A stretch of 45,733 nt of DNA. It comes from JBGSKY01 sp041740995. GTDB taxonomy: Bacteria > Planctomycetota > Planctomycetia > Pirellulales > Pirellulaceae. The notes under the pieces are model-generated. The model had not been told where the DNA came from. It searched no databases and was given only the letters and a program-made list of their open reading frames with translations. The position numbers and the translations under genes were made by a program. This document shows positions 1 to 8,597 of the stretch, piece after piece. The DNA lies in assembly GCA_041740995.1 (NCBI GenBank), contig JBGSKY010000239.1, forward strand, positions 1 to 45,733. Reading direction: 5' to 3'. Position 1 is the stretch's first letter. Each line of letters starts with the position of its first letter.

Positions 1-1181
1 GGACAGACATCAGTACATGATCCACATAAAGTGCACGCGAAAGGCAACGATTTGTGAGTTTTCGGATCGCCAAGCGGATTAAGAATGCTGCCGATTGGAC
101 CTGGGACGGCCGATTGATATGAGTGGCCACCGCTGCGTCGATACACAGGACACGTATTCATGCACGCGCCGCATCGAATACAGGAAAGCGACCGGCGAAA
201 ATGCTCGTCAGCGCGAATAGCGCTGCGGCCATTGTCGACCATTATGATGTGCATCTGAGCACCAGCTCGCGGACCATGGAAGTGCGACGTGTAAGTTGTT
301 ATCGGTTGGCCAGTCGCGCTGCGAGCGAGCAGGCGAATAAAGACCGACAAGTCTTTCGCCCGAGGCAGCAATTTTTCTATGCCCATTGAGGCAATATGAA
401 CGTTAGGCAGCGACACGCCAAGATCTGCATTACCTTCATTCGTACAGATCACAATTCCGCCTGTTTCTGCGATCGCAAAATTGACACCACTGATGCCAGC
501 TTGGCCAGCAAGGAATTCGGACCGCAAATGGTTCCGTGCTGCATTGGTCAAAAAGTCTGGATCAGCATTTCCGGCTGGCGTATGAATGTGCTGGTGAAAG
601 GTCTCGCCAACTTCTTCTTTGCGGATATGGATCGCTGGTAAGACAATATGGCTAGGTGATTCCTCACGCAGTTGGACGATCCATTCGCCTAGATCCGTAT
701 CGACGACTTCAATTCCGTTTTTTTCCAGGTAAGGATTCAAATGGCATTCTTCAGTCAACATCGATTTGCTTTTTACGACTCGATGAACCGTATTCGCTCG
801 AAGAATTTTCAGGACAATGGCATTATGTTCGTCCGCGTCCGCTGCCCAATGCACAACGCAACCAAGCGCGGTCGCATTCCTCTCGAATTGTTCAAGCAAA
901 TCTGGCAAGTGTGCTAGCGTATGTTGCTTGATATCTGACGCCAATTGCCGCAACGTCTCCCACTCTGGAAGTGACGAAGCTTGGCGATCCCGCTTCTGAC
1001 GAATGAACCACAACGCCGAATCGTGCCAACGTGCTCGCTCCTCATTTTCGACGAACGCATTAGCTCGCTCGGGGTGCTCGGCGCGATGCGAAAGGATTGG
1101 TAGTTGCCTCATGCGTTGCTTGGGAGCATCCAACGCAACTTCTGGCTTTTCAATCGTTGGCGATTGGGTCGCGTTACTCAT
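1..1181 (-). CDS. lutB: LutB-like lactate oxidation iron-sulfur protein, C-terminus cut by window edge
   Basis: The minus strand reads open from an ATG at 1181 to the left edge, 393 full codons without a stop, so the end of the gene lies outside the window. The N-terminal two thirds match the LutB/LUD domain, for example AETGGIVICTNEGNAD and TYTSHFHGPR. Two ferredoxin-type cysteine sets follow: C334, C337, C340, C344 (CIRCGACMNTCP) and C383, C386, C389, C393 (CTLCGSCTDVCP), each expected to hold a [4Fe-4S] cluster. In the family, LutA, LutB and LutC together oxidise L-lactate to pyruvate in the cytoplasm. About 80 residues should be missing, judging from the usual length near 470. It starts 36 bases after lutA ends, on the same strand, so the two are probably co-transcribed. 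lutC would be expected just beyond the left edge. Confidence 0.93.
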   Translation of the reverse strand, partial: MSNATQSPTIEKPEVALDAPKQRMRQLPILSHRAEHPERANAFVENEERARWHDSALWFIRQKRDRQASSLPEWETLRQLASDIKQHTLAHLPDLLEQFERNATALGCVVHWAADADEHNAIVLKILRANTVHRVVKSKSMLTEECHLNPYLEKNGIEVVDTDLGEWIVQLREESPSHIVLPAIHIRKEEVGETFHQHIHTPAGNADPDFLTNAARNHLRSEFLAGQAGISGVNFAIAETGGIVICTNEGNADLGVSLPNVHIASMGIEKLLPRAKDLSVFIRLLARSATGQPITTYTSHFHGPRAGAQMHIIMVDNGRSAIRADEHFRRSLSCIRCGACMNTCPVYRRSGGHSYQSAVPGPIGSILNPLGDPKTHKSLPFACTLCGSCTDVC

Positions 1182-1217
1182 GATTCACTCAGACTGCAAG
1201 TTGATTTGAACAATTTA

Positions 1218-1964
1218 TTAAGGTTGACGACCAGCAAAAATCTCAGCCACATGCATAAACTTTAGCCCGTCTTTTCTGCGATCTGAAACGCCTTGTAAGT
1301 GCATCAAACAGCTCACGTCAGTTGCCGTTACAACTTTCGCGCCCGAATTTTTAAAGTCGTCCAGGCGGTCTTTGCCCATAAGTATCGACACACCTTCTTC
1401 CACAACCGCGAATGTCCCGCCGAAACCGCAGCACTCATCAGCGCGTTGAAGCGTCGTGAATTCAATGCCCTTCATTCCGCCCAAAAGGTCGCGAATTCGG
1501 TCTAATTGAGGTGACATCAGTTCGCTGCATTTACCCAACCGCAATTCTCTCAATCCATGGCAACTGCTATGAAATGCGACTTTGTGTGGAAACGTTCCGT
1601 CAATTGAGCGGATGCCCAGAACGTCCGTTAGAAACTCGCAAAGCTCATAGGTACTCGATTTGACTTTTAAAAAGTCGGCATCGTCGGCGGCGAAATATTC
1701 GGCGTAGTGGTTTCTGATCATGGAAACGCATGAACCACTAGGTGCAACGACGTAATCGTATTTTTCAAACAGCCTCACCAACTGCTCAGCTAACGGCTTA
1801 ACTTGTGGCGTGCAACCACTGTTGGCCATCGGCTGACCGCAACATGTTTGCAGCGTCGGGTAGTCGCATTGGCAACCAAAACGTTCCAAGATTTCGACCG
1901 TCGCAAGTCCGACATCTGGGTAACATTGGTCGATATAACAGGGAATGAATAGACCGACTTGCAT
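1218..1964 (-). CDS. lutA: LutA-like (Fe-S)-binding subunit of lactate oxidation complex
   Basis: This is a 248-residue protein of the CCG-domain family (LutA/YkgE, related to the GlpC and HdrB cysteine-rich subunits). Two cysteine-rich repeats are visible: CCGQPMANSG at residues 41-50 and CCGFGGTFAV starting at residue 178. Each is preceded by further family cysteines (C9; SSCHGLREL). These motifs bind non-cubane or [4Fe-4S] clusters in relatives. The length equals that of typical LutA. The ATG at 1964 gives the expected N-terminus (MQVGLFIPCYID), although no strong ribosome site precedes it. It lies between ruvX, 83 bases upstream, and lutB, 36 bases downstream, on the same strand. The function in L-lactate utilisation is inferred from the family and from the adjacent lutB. 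Confidence 0.93.
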   Translation of the reverse strand: MQVGLFIPCYIDQCYPDVGLATVEILERFGCQCDYPTLQTCCGQPMANSGCTPQVKPLAEQLVRLFEKYDYVVAPSGSCVSMIRNHYAEYFAADDADFLKVKSSTYELCEFLTDVLGIRSIDGTFPHKVAFHSSCHGLRELRLGKCSELMSPQLDRIRDLLGGMKGIEFTTLQRADECCGFGGTFAVVEEGVSILMGKDRLDDFKNSGAKVVTATDVSCLMHLQGVSDRRKDGLKFMHVAEIFAGRQP

Positions 1965-2047
1965 TGATTGCGGCTAGGTTGAATGGAATGAGGTAGCGGC
2001 CGGGTTCGAGCGGCGTGACGATTCAAAAACGAACGCCAATTTGGCGA

Positions 2048-2596
2048 CTAAACTTGCGGTGTCTCATCTTCGCGGACCGCTTTATCATACTCCAAAAAAT
2101 GTTCCAGGATCAGATGCGCAGCTACGCGATCGATTCTTCGTTTTCTTTGTTTGTTGGTCAATTCCGCTTCGCCCAGCAGACGATTAGCCAATTTGGTTGT
2201 GTAACGCTCATCAAAAAATCGGATCGGGAGCTTGGTCAATTCGAAAAGCCATTCGGCGAATTCGCGAACCTGTGAGCTTTTTTGGCTTTCACGACCGTCA
2301 CAATGAATTGGTAAACCCAAAACCCAAGAAACGATATTTTCGTTTTTTTGGGTTTGCACAAAGAACTGAGCATCTAACCGCTCGTTTCGACGATTATAAG
2401 TCGTCAGCGGACTGACCCAGGTCCGGGTTGGATCGCAGATCGACAGTCCAATTCGCACCGTACCGTAATCGATTCCAGCGATTCGGCCTTCAGTGGGCCA
2501 AGTTTCGCCGATCTGCTTCTCAATCGGTATCGCTAAGAATTGATCGTCATGGCTGGCGGTATCAAACTTTCGATTGTTCGAATCGGAATCCGTCAA
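2048..2596 (-). CDS. ruvX: RuvX/YqgF-family Holliday-junction resolvase-like nuclease
   Basis: This 182-residue protein carries the RNase H-like YqgF fold motifs in order: GIDYGTVRIGLS at residues 41-52 with the expected catalytic Asp43, GLPIHCDG in mid-protein, FDERYTT with a second acidic pair, and IDRVAAHLIL near the end with the third acidic residue. The family acts in the cytoplasm, with proposed roles in 16S rRNA 5' end maturation and in resolving branched DNA. The start is the TTG at 2596, and no ATG is available in the first 40 codons. About 38 polar residues precede the first motif, more than in most homologues, so either the true start is further inside or this protein has an N-terminal tail. 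It lies between btaA and lutA on the same strand. Confidence 0.9.
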   Translation of the reverse strand: MTDSDSNNRKFDTASHDDQFLAIPIEKQIGETWPTEGRIAGIDYGTVRIGLSICDPTRTWVSPLTTYNRRNERLDAQFFVQTQKNENIVSWVLGLPIHCDGRESQKSSQVREFAEWLFELTKLPIRFFDERYTTKLANRLLGEAELTNKQRKRRIDRVAAHLILEHFLEYDKAVREDETPQV

Positions 2597-2669
2597 AATG
2601 CTAACCGTCGTATAGAAGAGCGAACCTTAAAAGAGAGTTAAGTTAGAGTCAAAATAATAGACTCAATGC

Positions 2670-3857
2670 TTAGGAATTCAAATTGGCAATATAAAACGAA
2701 CCGTAAGTATGCACTCGGTCCAATTCATGGAGCGAATTTGCCAATTCGGTTTCATAGGTCAACAACTCTGGCAAAGCGACCGGCTGATTATCCACTGTTA
2801 CGGTCACATCGTCGATAAACTCAGTCCGCAAGCCGCCGCTTCTCCAAAGAATTTTTGCGTTTGGGGTAGCACTTCCCAGTATCGCCTGCCATTCGCTCTC
2901 CAGCAGCGGAAAAAAATGATCGCTTAACCAATCCATGTGATCGAGCAAAACGAAACGTGAAATCTTGCCATCGTGCTTTTCCAAAAATCCCTGAACACTG
3001 TCTGAGTGGATTGAGATTCGATCAGCCACACCTTCACGCAAGCGCTGCCACGATTCAGGTCGCAAGTATTCCGGCAGACAAGTTGACGTGTAGCTGCCAG
3101 TAATATAAACCCGCCAGAAATAGTTGTCAGAAATTGGAAGTTTGGCAAACACGGCTTCCATTGCATCTTCGATGAACTGGACAATACCGCCTGGATATTG
3201 TGTATCAATCTGGCGTCGTTGCGCTTTCGGCACTCCCAACATGCTCAACGTCGTGTCACGATTCATCGCGAACTTCAGCGTCCGTGACCACATCTTCTTG
3301 TAGATTTTTTGATAGATCTCATGTTGCTCGGCCAGAGATTTAGCTTCCAGAATCTCCATCACTTCAGAACGTATCCTCGCGATTCGATCAATGTAGACAC
3401 TTATTCCACGTGCAAATGCTCCGCTGGTGCCGCGGAAGTAAAAGCTACGTTTCGGATTGTCAAAAAATCGAATCCAACGATCCCAATAACGTCGCGACCA
3501 AGGCTGCAATTGATTGCGGAGCTTGGAAGCGTACACGCCATCGACTCCGGCAAAGGTACCGTGGCCAAACATTTGAAAAAAGTCTTCGTACTCTAAGGAT
3601 CTCGCAGCAGCAATCTTCAAATCGAGCAGAGCGTTCTGTCGAGGATTCATGTCGACCGCATGAACGTGTCCAGCACCCGCCAAGGCGTAATCGAGCGCAT
3701 TGCAACCAGCCGAGGTGATGACCAGCACGTTATCTTGGTCGGTAAGCTGCATTGCTTGCCGATCCAACCGCGGGTCTTCCCAGCACGTGTTGTAAACGAG
3801 ATTGTTTCCGTGAACGAATCGAAAAATTCGACCGCTGACCCACTCCTGAAATGACAT
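2670..3857 (-). CDS. btaA: BtaA-like (DUF3419) SAM:diacylglycerol 3-amino-3-carboxypropyltransferase
   Basis: The 395-residue product matches DUF3419/BtaA. Three signatures are visible: YNTCWEDPRLD at residues 22-32, ITSAGCNALDYAL at 47-59 (the SAM-binding loop) and AVDMNPRQNALLDLK near 67-81. In Rhodobacter, BtaA transfers the 3-amino-3-carboxypropyl group of S-adenosylmethionine to diacylglycerol. This makes DGHS, the precursor of the phosphorus-free betaine lipid DGTS, and the reaction takes place at the inner membrane. The length agrees with bacterial BtaA. btaB is not adjacent, as it is in Rhodobacter. The best candidate lies at 24593-25324. The gene is divergent from a PhoD phosphatase gene and is followed after 73 bases by ruvX. 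Assignment to the family is strong. The betaine-lipid product is inferred. Confidence 0.88.
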   Translation of the reverse strand: MSFQEWVSGRIFRFVHGNNLVYNTCWEDPRLDRQAMQLTDQDNVLVITSAGCNALDYALAGAGHVHAVDMNPRQNALLDLKIAAARSLEYEDFFQMFGHGTFAGVDGVYASKLRNQLQPWSRRYWDRWIRFFDNPKRSFYFRGTSGAFARGISVYIDRIARIRSEVMEILEAKSLAEQHEIYQKIYKKMWSRTLKFAMNRDTTLSMLGVPKAQRRQIDTQYPGGIVQFIEDAMEAVFAKLPISDNYFWRVYITGSYTSTCLPEYLRPESWQRLREGVADRISIHSDSVQGFLEKHDGKISRFVLLDHMDWLSDHFFPLLESEWQAILGSATPNAKILWRSGGLRTEFIDDVTVTVDNQPVALPELLTYETELANSLHELDRVHTYGSFYIANLNS

Positions 3858-4182
3858 ACTCTTAGTTTGCTGCGAGAAATTCGACCGACAATATGACAGC
3901 TCAGCCCATCAACCTGTTGGACCACCAACGGTTGGCTGATTTTCGGAGCGAAATACGGTCAATGCTTCCGCCGCCGGTTGAAATGATAAACCATCCGAGC
4001 AAACGCAGTAAGCCACCATGCCGACGCGGTCGGCCAGCAACGCGGGGCGCACAATGCTCACTAAAAATTCACAGTCTCGAACGCTGCATTCGATCGGCAA
4101 CCGCTAAGATTGGAGCTAGAAACGCTATCCGCACTTGCCCCTGCTAAAATCTCGCTTGCCGCTTAATTTCCGGAGAATCGCA
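3858..4182. promoter_or_regulatory. Divergent intergenic region between btaA and phoD
   Basis: This stretch of about 325 bases should hold promoters for both btaA (leftward) and phoD (rightward). I see no gene in it: the short open frames lack ribosome sites and any recognisable product. One minus-strand CTGTCAT at 3899-3893, about 36 bases before the btaA start codon, equals one half of the enterobacterial Pho box. The second half, expected 11 bases on, is not convincing. A Shine-Dalgarno-like CGGAGAA at 4171-4177 belongs to phoD. Confidence 0.4.
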
Positions 4183-5751
4183 ATGAAGTTGTCTGTCAGA
4201 GAAGTTTTCCGACGTCTGGACCGCCGATCTTTCCTGCAAGCTACTGCGATGCTGGGCGTGTCGCACCTGGCTCTCCGCCGCGTCAGTTTTGCGAACCAAA
4301 ATCCCAGCTTCTCAAGCGATCCATTTACGCTGGGCGTTGCTTCCGGCGATCCGACGGCTGACGGATTCGTGCTGTGGACAAGATTGGCTCCCGATCCATT
4401 GCACGATGGCGGCATGCCGCCCGAAGCAATTCAAGTCCGCTGGGAGATTGCGACCGACGATGCAATGCGGAACATTGTGCAAAGCGGTGATGCGACGGCG
4501 ACTGCCGAACTAGCGCACAGCGTCCACGTGGAACCTCGCGGCCTGCAACCCAATCGACCTTACTGGTATCGCTTTCAGGCAGGTGACGCTTCGAGCGTGA
4601 TTGCTCGAACAGCGACATTGCCTTCAGAAAATTCTGCGGTCGATCGTTTCCGATTTGCGTTTGCTTCATGCCAACACTACGAAGCGGGTTACTACCATGC
4701 GTATGCTGACATGTTGACCCAGAATCTTGATATGATCGTTCATCTTGGCGATTATATTTATGAAGGTGCTGGGACCAAAGGCAAGGTTCGCGAAGTGCCT
4801 GGCAAAGAAATTTATTCAATCAACGATTACCGCAATCGATACGCGGTTTACAAATCGGACGAGGATCTAAAAGCCGCTCACGCACTTTGCCCATGGTTGA
4901 TCACCTGGGATGATCATGAGTTCGATAACAACTATGCAGCCGACCATTCTGAAGAACCCAACATCGATGTGGCAGATTTCTTGCAACGCCGCACAGCCGC
5001 TTATCAAGCCTTTTATGAACATATGCCACTGCGTGCAGCGCAGCTACCCAGTGGCCCAAATCTGAACCTGTATCGCTCGTGCGACATCGGCGACTTAATC
5101 AGTTTCCAAGTTCTTGATACGCGTCAATATCGAACTCCTCAACCATGCGGTGATGGCAACAAGCAACCCTGCGAACAAGTCTTTTCACCGGAGGCAACGT
5201 TGCTGGGATATGCACAGGAGAGCTGGCTGCAAACGCAACTTTCGAATTCAAAATGCCAGTGGAATGTTCTAGCACAACAAGTCATGATGGGGCGTGTCGA
5301 TCGCAATCCAACCGAAGCAGTCGCGTGGAGTATGGACCAATGGGCTGGTTACGATGTTGCGCGGCGACGATTGCTTGACTGGATTGATCACCAAAAGATC
5401 TCAAATCCAGTCGTCTTAACCGGCGACATTCATTGTAACTGGGTTAACGATTTGAAAGTTGATTTTGATGACCCGAAGGCCAGGACCGTGGCGACTGAAT
5501 TTGTCGGCACTTCAATTACTTCGGGCGGCGACGGTCCAGCGGAACGAAAAGATCACGACGGTGTGAGACGCGACAACCCATTCGTTAAATTTTACAACGG
5601 CGAACGTGGCTACGTGGCCTGCGAGGTCCGCACCGATGGATGGGACAGTGACTACCGCGTCGTCAAATCAGTTCAAGCTCCCGAATCTGAATGCCTATCA
5701 CGAGCCCATTTTTTCATCGAGCCCGACCGTCCCGGCGCAGTTCGCTCGTAA
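4183..5751 (+). CDS. phoD: PhoD-type alkaline phosphatase/phosphodiesterase, Tat-exported
   Basis: The frame is open from 4135, but the ATG at 4183, preceded by CGGAGAA, gives a clean N-terminus with a twin-arginine signal (LDRRSFLQATAML, residues 12-24) and 522 residues. The PhoD N-terminal domain begins with FTLGVASGDPTADGFVLWTR. The metallophosphatase motifs follow: FAFASCQHYE, HLGDYIYEG, TWDDHEFDNNY and LTGDIHCNW. These supply the Asp, Asn and His ligands of the Fe/Ca centre. Enzymes of this family hydrolyse phosphomonoesters and diesters outside the cytoplasmic membrane, often under phosphate limitation. It is divergent from btaA, which would fit shared phosphate control, and convergent with the oxidoreductase gene downstream. 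Whether the substrate is a monoester or a lipid phosphodiester cannot be read from the sequence. Confidence 0.93.
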   Translation: MKLSVREVFRRLDRRSFLQATAMLGVSHLALRRVSFANQNPSFSSDPFTLGVASGDPTADGFVLWTRLAPDPLHDGGMPPEAIQVRWEIATDDAMRNIVQSGDATATAELAHSVHVEPRGLQPNRPYWYRFQAGDASSVIARTATLPSENSAVDRFRFAFASCQHYEAGYYHAYADMLTQNLDMIVHLGDYIYEGAGTKGKVREVPGKEIYSINDYRNRYAVYKSDEDLKAAHALCPWLITWDDHEFDNNYAADHSEEPNIDVADFLQRRTAAYQAFYEHMPLRAAQLPSGPNLNLYRSCDIGDLISFQVLDTRQYRTPQPCGDGNKQPCEQVFSPEATLLGYAQESWLQTQLSNSKCQWNVLAQQVMMGRVDRNPTEAVAWSMDQWAGYDVARRRLLDWIDHQKISNPVVLTGDIHCNWVNDLKVDFDDPKARTVATEFVGTSITSGGDGPAERKDHDGVRRDNPFVKFYNGERGYVACEVRTDGWDSDYRVVKSVQAPESECLSRAHFFIEPDRPGAVRS

Positions 5752-5787
5752 ATCAGTTACTCGCGTTTGAAATAGAAGCTTCACGAA

Positions 5788-5811
5788 ACCGCACTGACGC
5801 AACACTGCGGT
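5788..5811. terminator. Small hairpin between convergent genes
   Basis: ACCGCA at 5788-5793 pairs with TGCGGT at 5806-5811 across a 12-base loop. A second small hairpin, CAGATG/CATCTG, lies at 5825-5840. They sit in the 91-base gap between convergent phoD and the oxidoreductase gene, where a bidirectional terminator is expected. No good T-run follows either one. Confidence 0.3.
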
Positions 5812-5842
5812 CCGTCACTTCAAGCAGATGTCGGCATCTGAA

Positions 5843-6844
5843 TCACTGAACTTCTAAAGTTCTGGCTTTTTCTATCACTTCACTTAACGTCACTGCCGCT
5901 CCGCCTCGACGATGACTCTCGTCTGCCGCTTCCATGAACGCATAGACTTCCAGTGTCTGCGCGGCCGTAACGGGCGACTTGCCAGTACGGAAAAAACGAA
6001 CAATCTCCGTCAACAGCGGTTCGTAAGTCGTCGGAAGGGCAAACGACCGAATGCCCTTTTCGCCGAATGCTGTCAAGCCGTAACCATGTTTTCCGTCTCG
6101 GACACCGCGGAACGTTCCCACTCTCCCGTCCTCCCAGATGCCGACCACTAAATCGGTACCCTGTGTTTTGGTTCTCGTAACCGATTGGCAACCTGGTCCC
6201 ATTACAGTCAACAGTGTTTCCACTCCATGGATGCCGTACCAAAACAAATCGGGATGCGTCGGTTCCAAGGGGCAGGGACTATAAGCATCACAGCCAATCA
6301 CTTTGCCGACTGACCCCCGCGCAATCTCCGTGACTTCGTTACCGAAACGTAACGATGACGAGGAAAATAATGGCACATTTCGTCGCCGGGCTTCGTCAAA
6401 GATTGCCATCGCGTCTTGCAACGATCCAGCAATTGGCTTGTCGATGAAGACGGATTTCCCAGCTTCTAATACCGGCAAAGCTTGTTGAAGGTGCGTCCGC
6501 CCGTCGTTAGTTTCAAGTAGGACAACGTCGACGCGATCAAGCAGTGCGTCAATAGAATCGACAATCTCGACGCCAAGCTCCTTCATCTCAGCGGTGTATT
6601 TGGGGATGCGACTAGTACTGGATTCGATATCTGGACTGCCCTTGGGATAAGCGGCGACGACCTTGCAGCCCACCAGTTCGTCCCGGACATTGGAATCATT
6701 TAAGGACTTCGTGAACGCAATGCTGTGCGAAGTATCCAGGCCGATAATTCCCACACGTAGCTGTGGAGGTTCGGCAACGCAAATGTTTGAGGCCAGTTGC
6801 CAAAGCAATGCGAAAACGATGGTTGAACGAAAGCTGGGTGTCAT
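5843..6844 (-). CDS. Exported Gfo/Idh/MocA-family oxidoreductase-like protein
   Basis: The ATG at 6844 gives 333 residues and a good Sec signal peptide (MTPSFRSTIVFALLWQLASN, probable cleavage after NICVA). The frame extends 16 codons upstream to a GTG that would spoil this signal. The mature part begins with the Rossmann motif LRVGIIGLDTSHS and includes the family (E/D)KP motif as FIDKPIAGS, which carries the usual catalytic Lys. In place of the classic GxGxxG the loop reads GLDTSH, common in exported planctomycete members. The substrate is unknown; family members reduce or oxidise sugars and inositols using NAD(P). It follows the Tat-exported relative after 66 bases, so the two probably form an operon. 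Confidence 0.85.
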   Translation of the reverse strand: MTPSFRSTIVFALLWQLASNICVAEPPQLRVGIIGLDTSHSIAFTKSLNDSNVRDELVGCKVVAAYPKGSPDIESSTSRIPKYTAEMKELGVEIVDSIDALLDRVDVVLLETNDGRTHLQQALPVLEAGKSVFIDKPIAGSLQDAMAIFDEARRRNVPLFSSSSLRFGNEVTEIARGSVGKVIGCDAYSPCPLEPTHPDLFWYGIHGVETLLTVMGPGCQSVTRTKTQGTDLVVGIWEDGRVGTFRGVRDGKHGYGLTAFGEKGIRSFALPTTYEPLLTEIVRFFRTGKSPVTAAQTLEVYAFMEAADESHRRGGAAVTLSEVIEKARTLEVQ

Positions 6845-6910
6845 GGTTTGCCTGAAAGAAATACTATTTTGTTTGCGAATGCGATTCGTCACTTGGTGTT
6901 AAAAGCTGAA

Positions 6911-8230
6911 TCAGGAAGGAAGTGTCCAAGGCGAGTGATATTCATAGTGAAGCAGTTGATTGGCTTCGTCATCGCGGATGAATTTTTCGTTGGTTGCATC
7001 CCAGTCAAGCCGTCGCCCAAGTTGCAACGAGATGTTTGCAAGGTGACAGAACGTCGTGCTGCGATGACCGATCTCGACATCCGCGTGAGGTTGTGATCGC
7101 GTATCCATACAGTCCAAAAAATTCCTTGCGTGGAGCGTCGTCAATTGATGGTTGTTGTTTGTGCCAAGAACTTTCTCAGGCTTGGCCATTTCAACTGCTG
7201 CCGCAAACTGTCCCCGCTGCTCAGGCAAAATCTCGTAGCCCCGTTCGGACAGATACGCCGTACCAAGCGTGCCTCGCAGTTCAATATCGCCGGTTGGCAA
7301 CATTGGATTGCCACTGGTTTCGTACATTCCGAATACAGCCAGACGACCAGATGGAAATTGATAGGTCACTTCCATCGTGTCAGGAATCGTGCGGTCGTCA
7401 TCAACGGCAAATCGACCGCCCATGGCCGAAATAATATTGGGTGCTTCATCGCCGGTGCACCAGCGAATAGCATCAAGGTAATGAACTCCCCAGTTACCCA
7501 TCTGCGAACTGTAGTCTTGCCACCAACGAAATTTATAGGGTGCGATATTGTCTTGGTAAGGTCGAGGACCGCGCGGACCAAGCCACATTTCCCAGTCGAG
7601 ATGCTCGGGAGGCGTTGAGGTGGGTAGTTTACCGATTCCCGACGGAGCCATGTTGCTGGCTCGATAGGCTCGCGACATGCAGATTTTTCCAATCAAGCCA
7701 TCGTGTACTCGCCGTGACAACTCCGCATATTCAGGACTGCTGCGGCGATGCGTGCCAACTTGCACGACGCGATTGTACTTGCGTGCCGCTTTGACCATTT
7801 CTCGGCCTTCGTGAATGGTCACTGACAATGGTTTTTCAACGTAAACATCTTTGCCTGCCGCACATGCCGAAATACATTGAATCGCGTGCCAGTGATCAGG
7901 CGAAGCAATCACGACCGCGTCAATATCATCGCGCTCAATCAGATTACGGAAGTCACCTGTTTGAAATGTTTTTGAATCGACTTTCGCGGCTGCTTTGGCT
8001 AAGACCTGAGAATCGACATCGCAAAGCGCTACAGTTTCACAGTCGTCATGCTCCGCGAAGGCATCCATCAATTGTCCACCACGATTGGCGACGCCGATGA
8101 ATCCAAGACGGACACGTTGGTTCGCACCTGCAGCACGAACGCTCGACAGCGCCGTTGTAGCCGAAAGTGCAAAGGTAACCGCAGCGGTACGTTTTTGAAA
8201 TTGTCGGCGTGTGATGTTTTGCTGGTTCAT
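6911..8230 (-). CDS. Tat-exported Gfo/Idh/MocA-family oxidoreductase
   Basis: The ATG at 8230, preceded by AAGAGAAA, gives 439 residues that start with a twin-arginine signal (NITRRQFQKRTAAVTF). An upstream in-frame start at 8293 would bury the signal. The Rossmann motif RVRLGFIGVANRGGQ, the loop VIASPDHWHA and the catalytic motif DVYVEKPLSV are all present, followed by the C-terminal alpha/beta domain (WWQDYSSQMGNWGVHYLDA). Tat export suggests that the protein folds with its NAD(P) cofactor in the cytoplasm and acts in the periplasm. This subfamily is greatly expanded in Planctomycetes and is usually linked to carbohydrate breakdown, but the substrate here is unknown. The gene is first of a two-gene minus-strand pair and is divergent from the sigma factor. 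Confidence 0.9.
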   Translation of the reverse strand: MNQQNITRRQFQKRTAAVTFALSATTALSSVRAAGANQRVRLGFIGVANRGGQLMDAFAEHDDCETVALCDVDSQVLAKAAAKVDSKTFQTGDFRNLIERDDIDAVVIASPDHWHAIQCISACAAGKDVYVEKPLSVTIHEGREMVKAARKYNRVVQVGTHRRSSPEYAELSRRVHDGLIGKICMSRAYRASNMAPSGIGKLPTSTPPEHLDWEMWLGPRGPRPYQDNIAPYKFRWWQDYSSQMGNWGVHYLDAIRWCTGDEAPNIISAMGGRFAVDDDRTIPDTMEVTYQFPSGRLAVFGMYETSGNPMLPTGDIELRGTLGTAYLSERGYEILPEQRGQFAAAVEMAKPEKVLGTNNNHQLTTLHARNFLDCMDTRSQPHADVEIGHRSTTFCHLANISLQLGRRLDWDATNEKFIRDDEANQLLHYEYHSPWTLPS

Positions 8231-8597
8231 TTGTTGTTTCTCTTGAAAAGTTTGGTGAGGCAAGTTTTCGCTACTGCGACTGTCTAATTGCATTCTCTCG
8301 GAGAACTGATGCTAAACTAATTTAAACGTTGAGAAGTGTGTGTCGTCAAAAGATTTTTCGAACTTCGAATATCTGATAACCTTGCCCGAACTTACTGGAC
8401 TAAACAACCTTTTTAACGCGTGCGAACTCGAATTAACATAAGTTTCGTATCAGATCGTATTCGCTTCCTTTCTTTTACACGTCATGCCGCGACGTCTCAC
8501 CGTGTGCAATTAAAAAATTTTCGGTAAGTTTCGCAGCCCGGTGTACGAGTATTGATAGAGCGAAGGTTTTAGCCGAATTTAGCGATGACAATTTTTG
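8231..8597. promoter_or_regulatory. Divergent intergenic region before the sigma factor gene
   Basis: About 367 bases separate the Tat-exported oxidoreductase (leftward) from the ECF sigma gene (rightward). I see no gene and no clear -35/-10 pair. It is AT-rich near 8505-8525 and should contain the promoters for both directions, possibly including an autoregulated ECF promoter that I cannot define by eye. Confidence 0.35.

Noticed and set aside
123..1209. Several short plus-strand open frames across the first 1.2 kb
   Set aside because: They lie opposite a continuous minus-strand frame that translates to a clear LutB with two ferredoxin-type cysteine sets, so they are antisense shadows.
3909..4147. 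Short open frames on both strands in the btaA-phoD gap
   Set aside because: No ribosome sites, no recognisable motifs and mutual overlap. The region is better read as divergent promoters.
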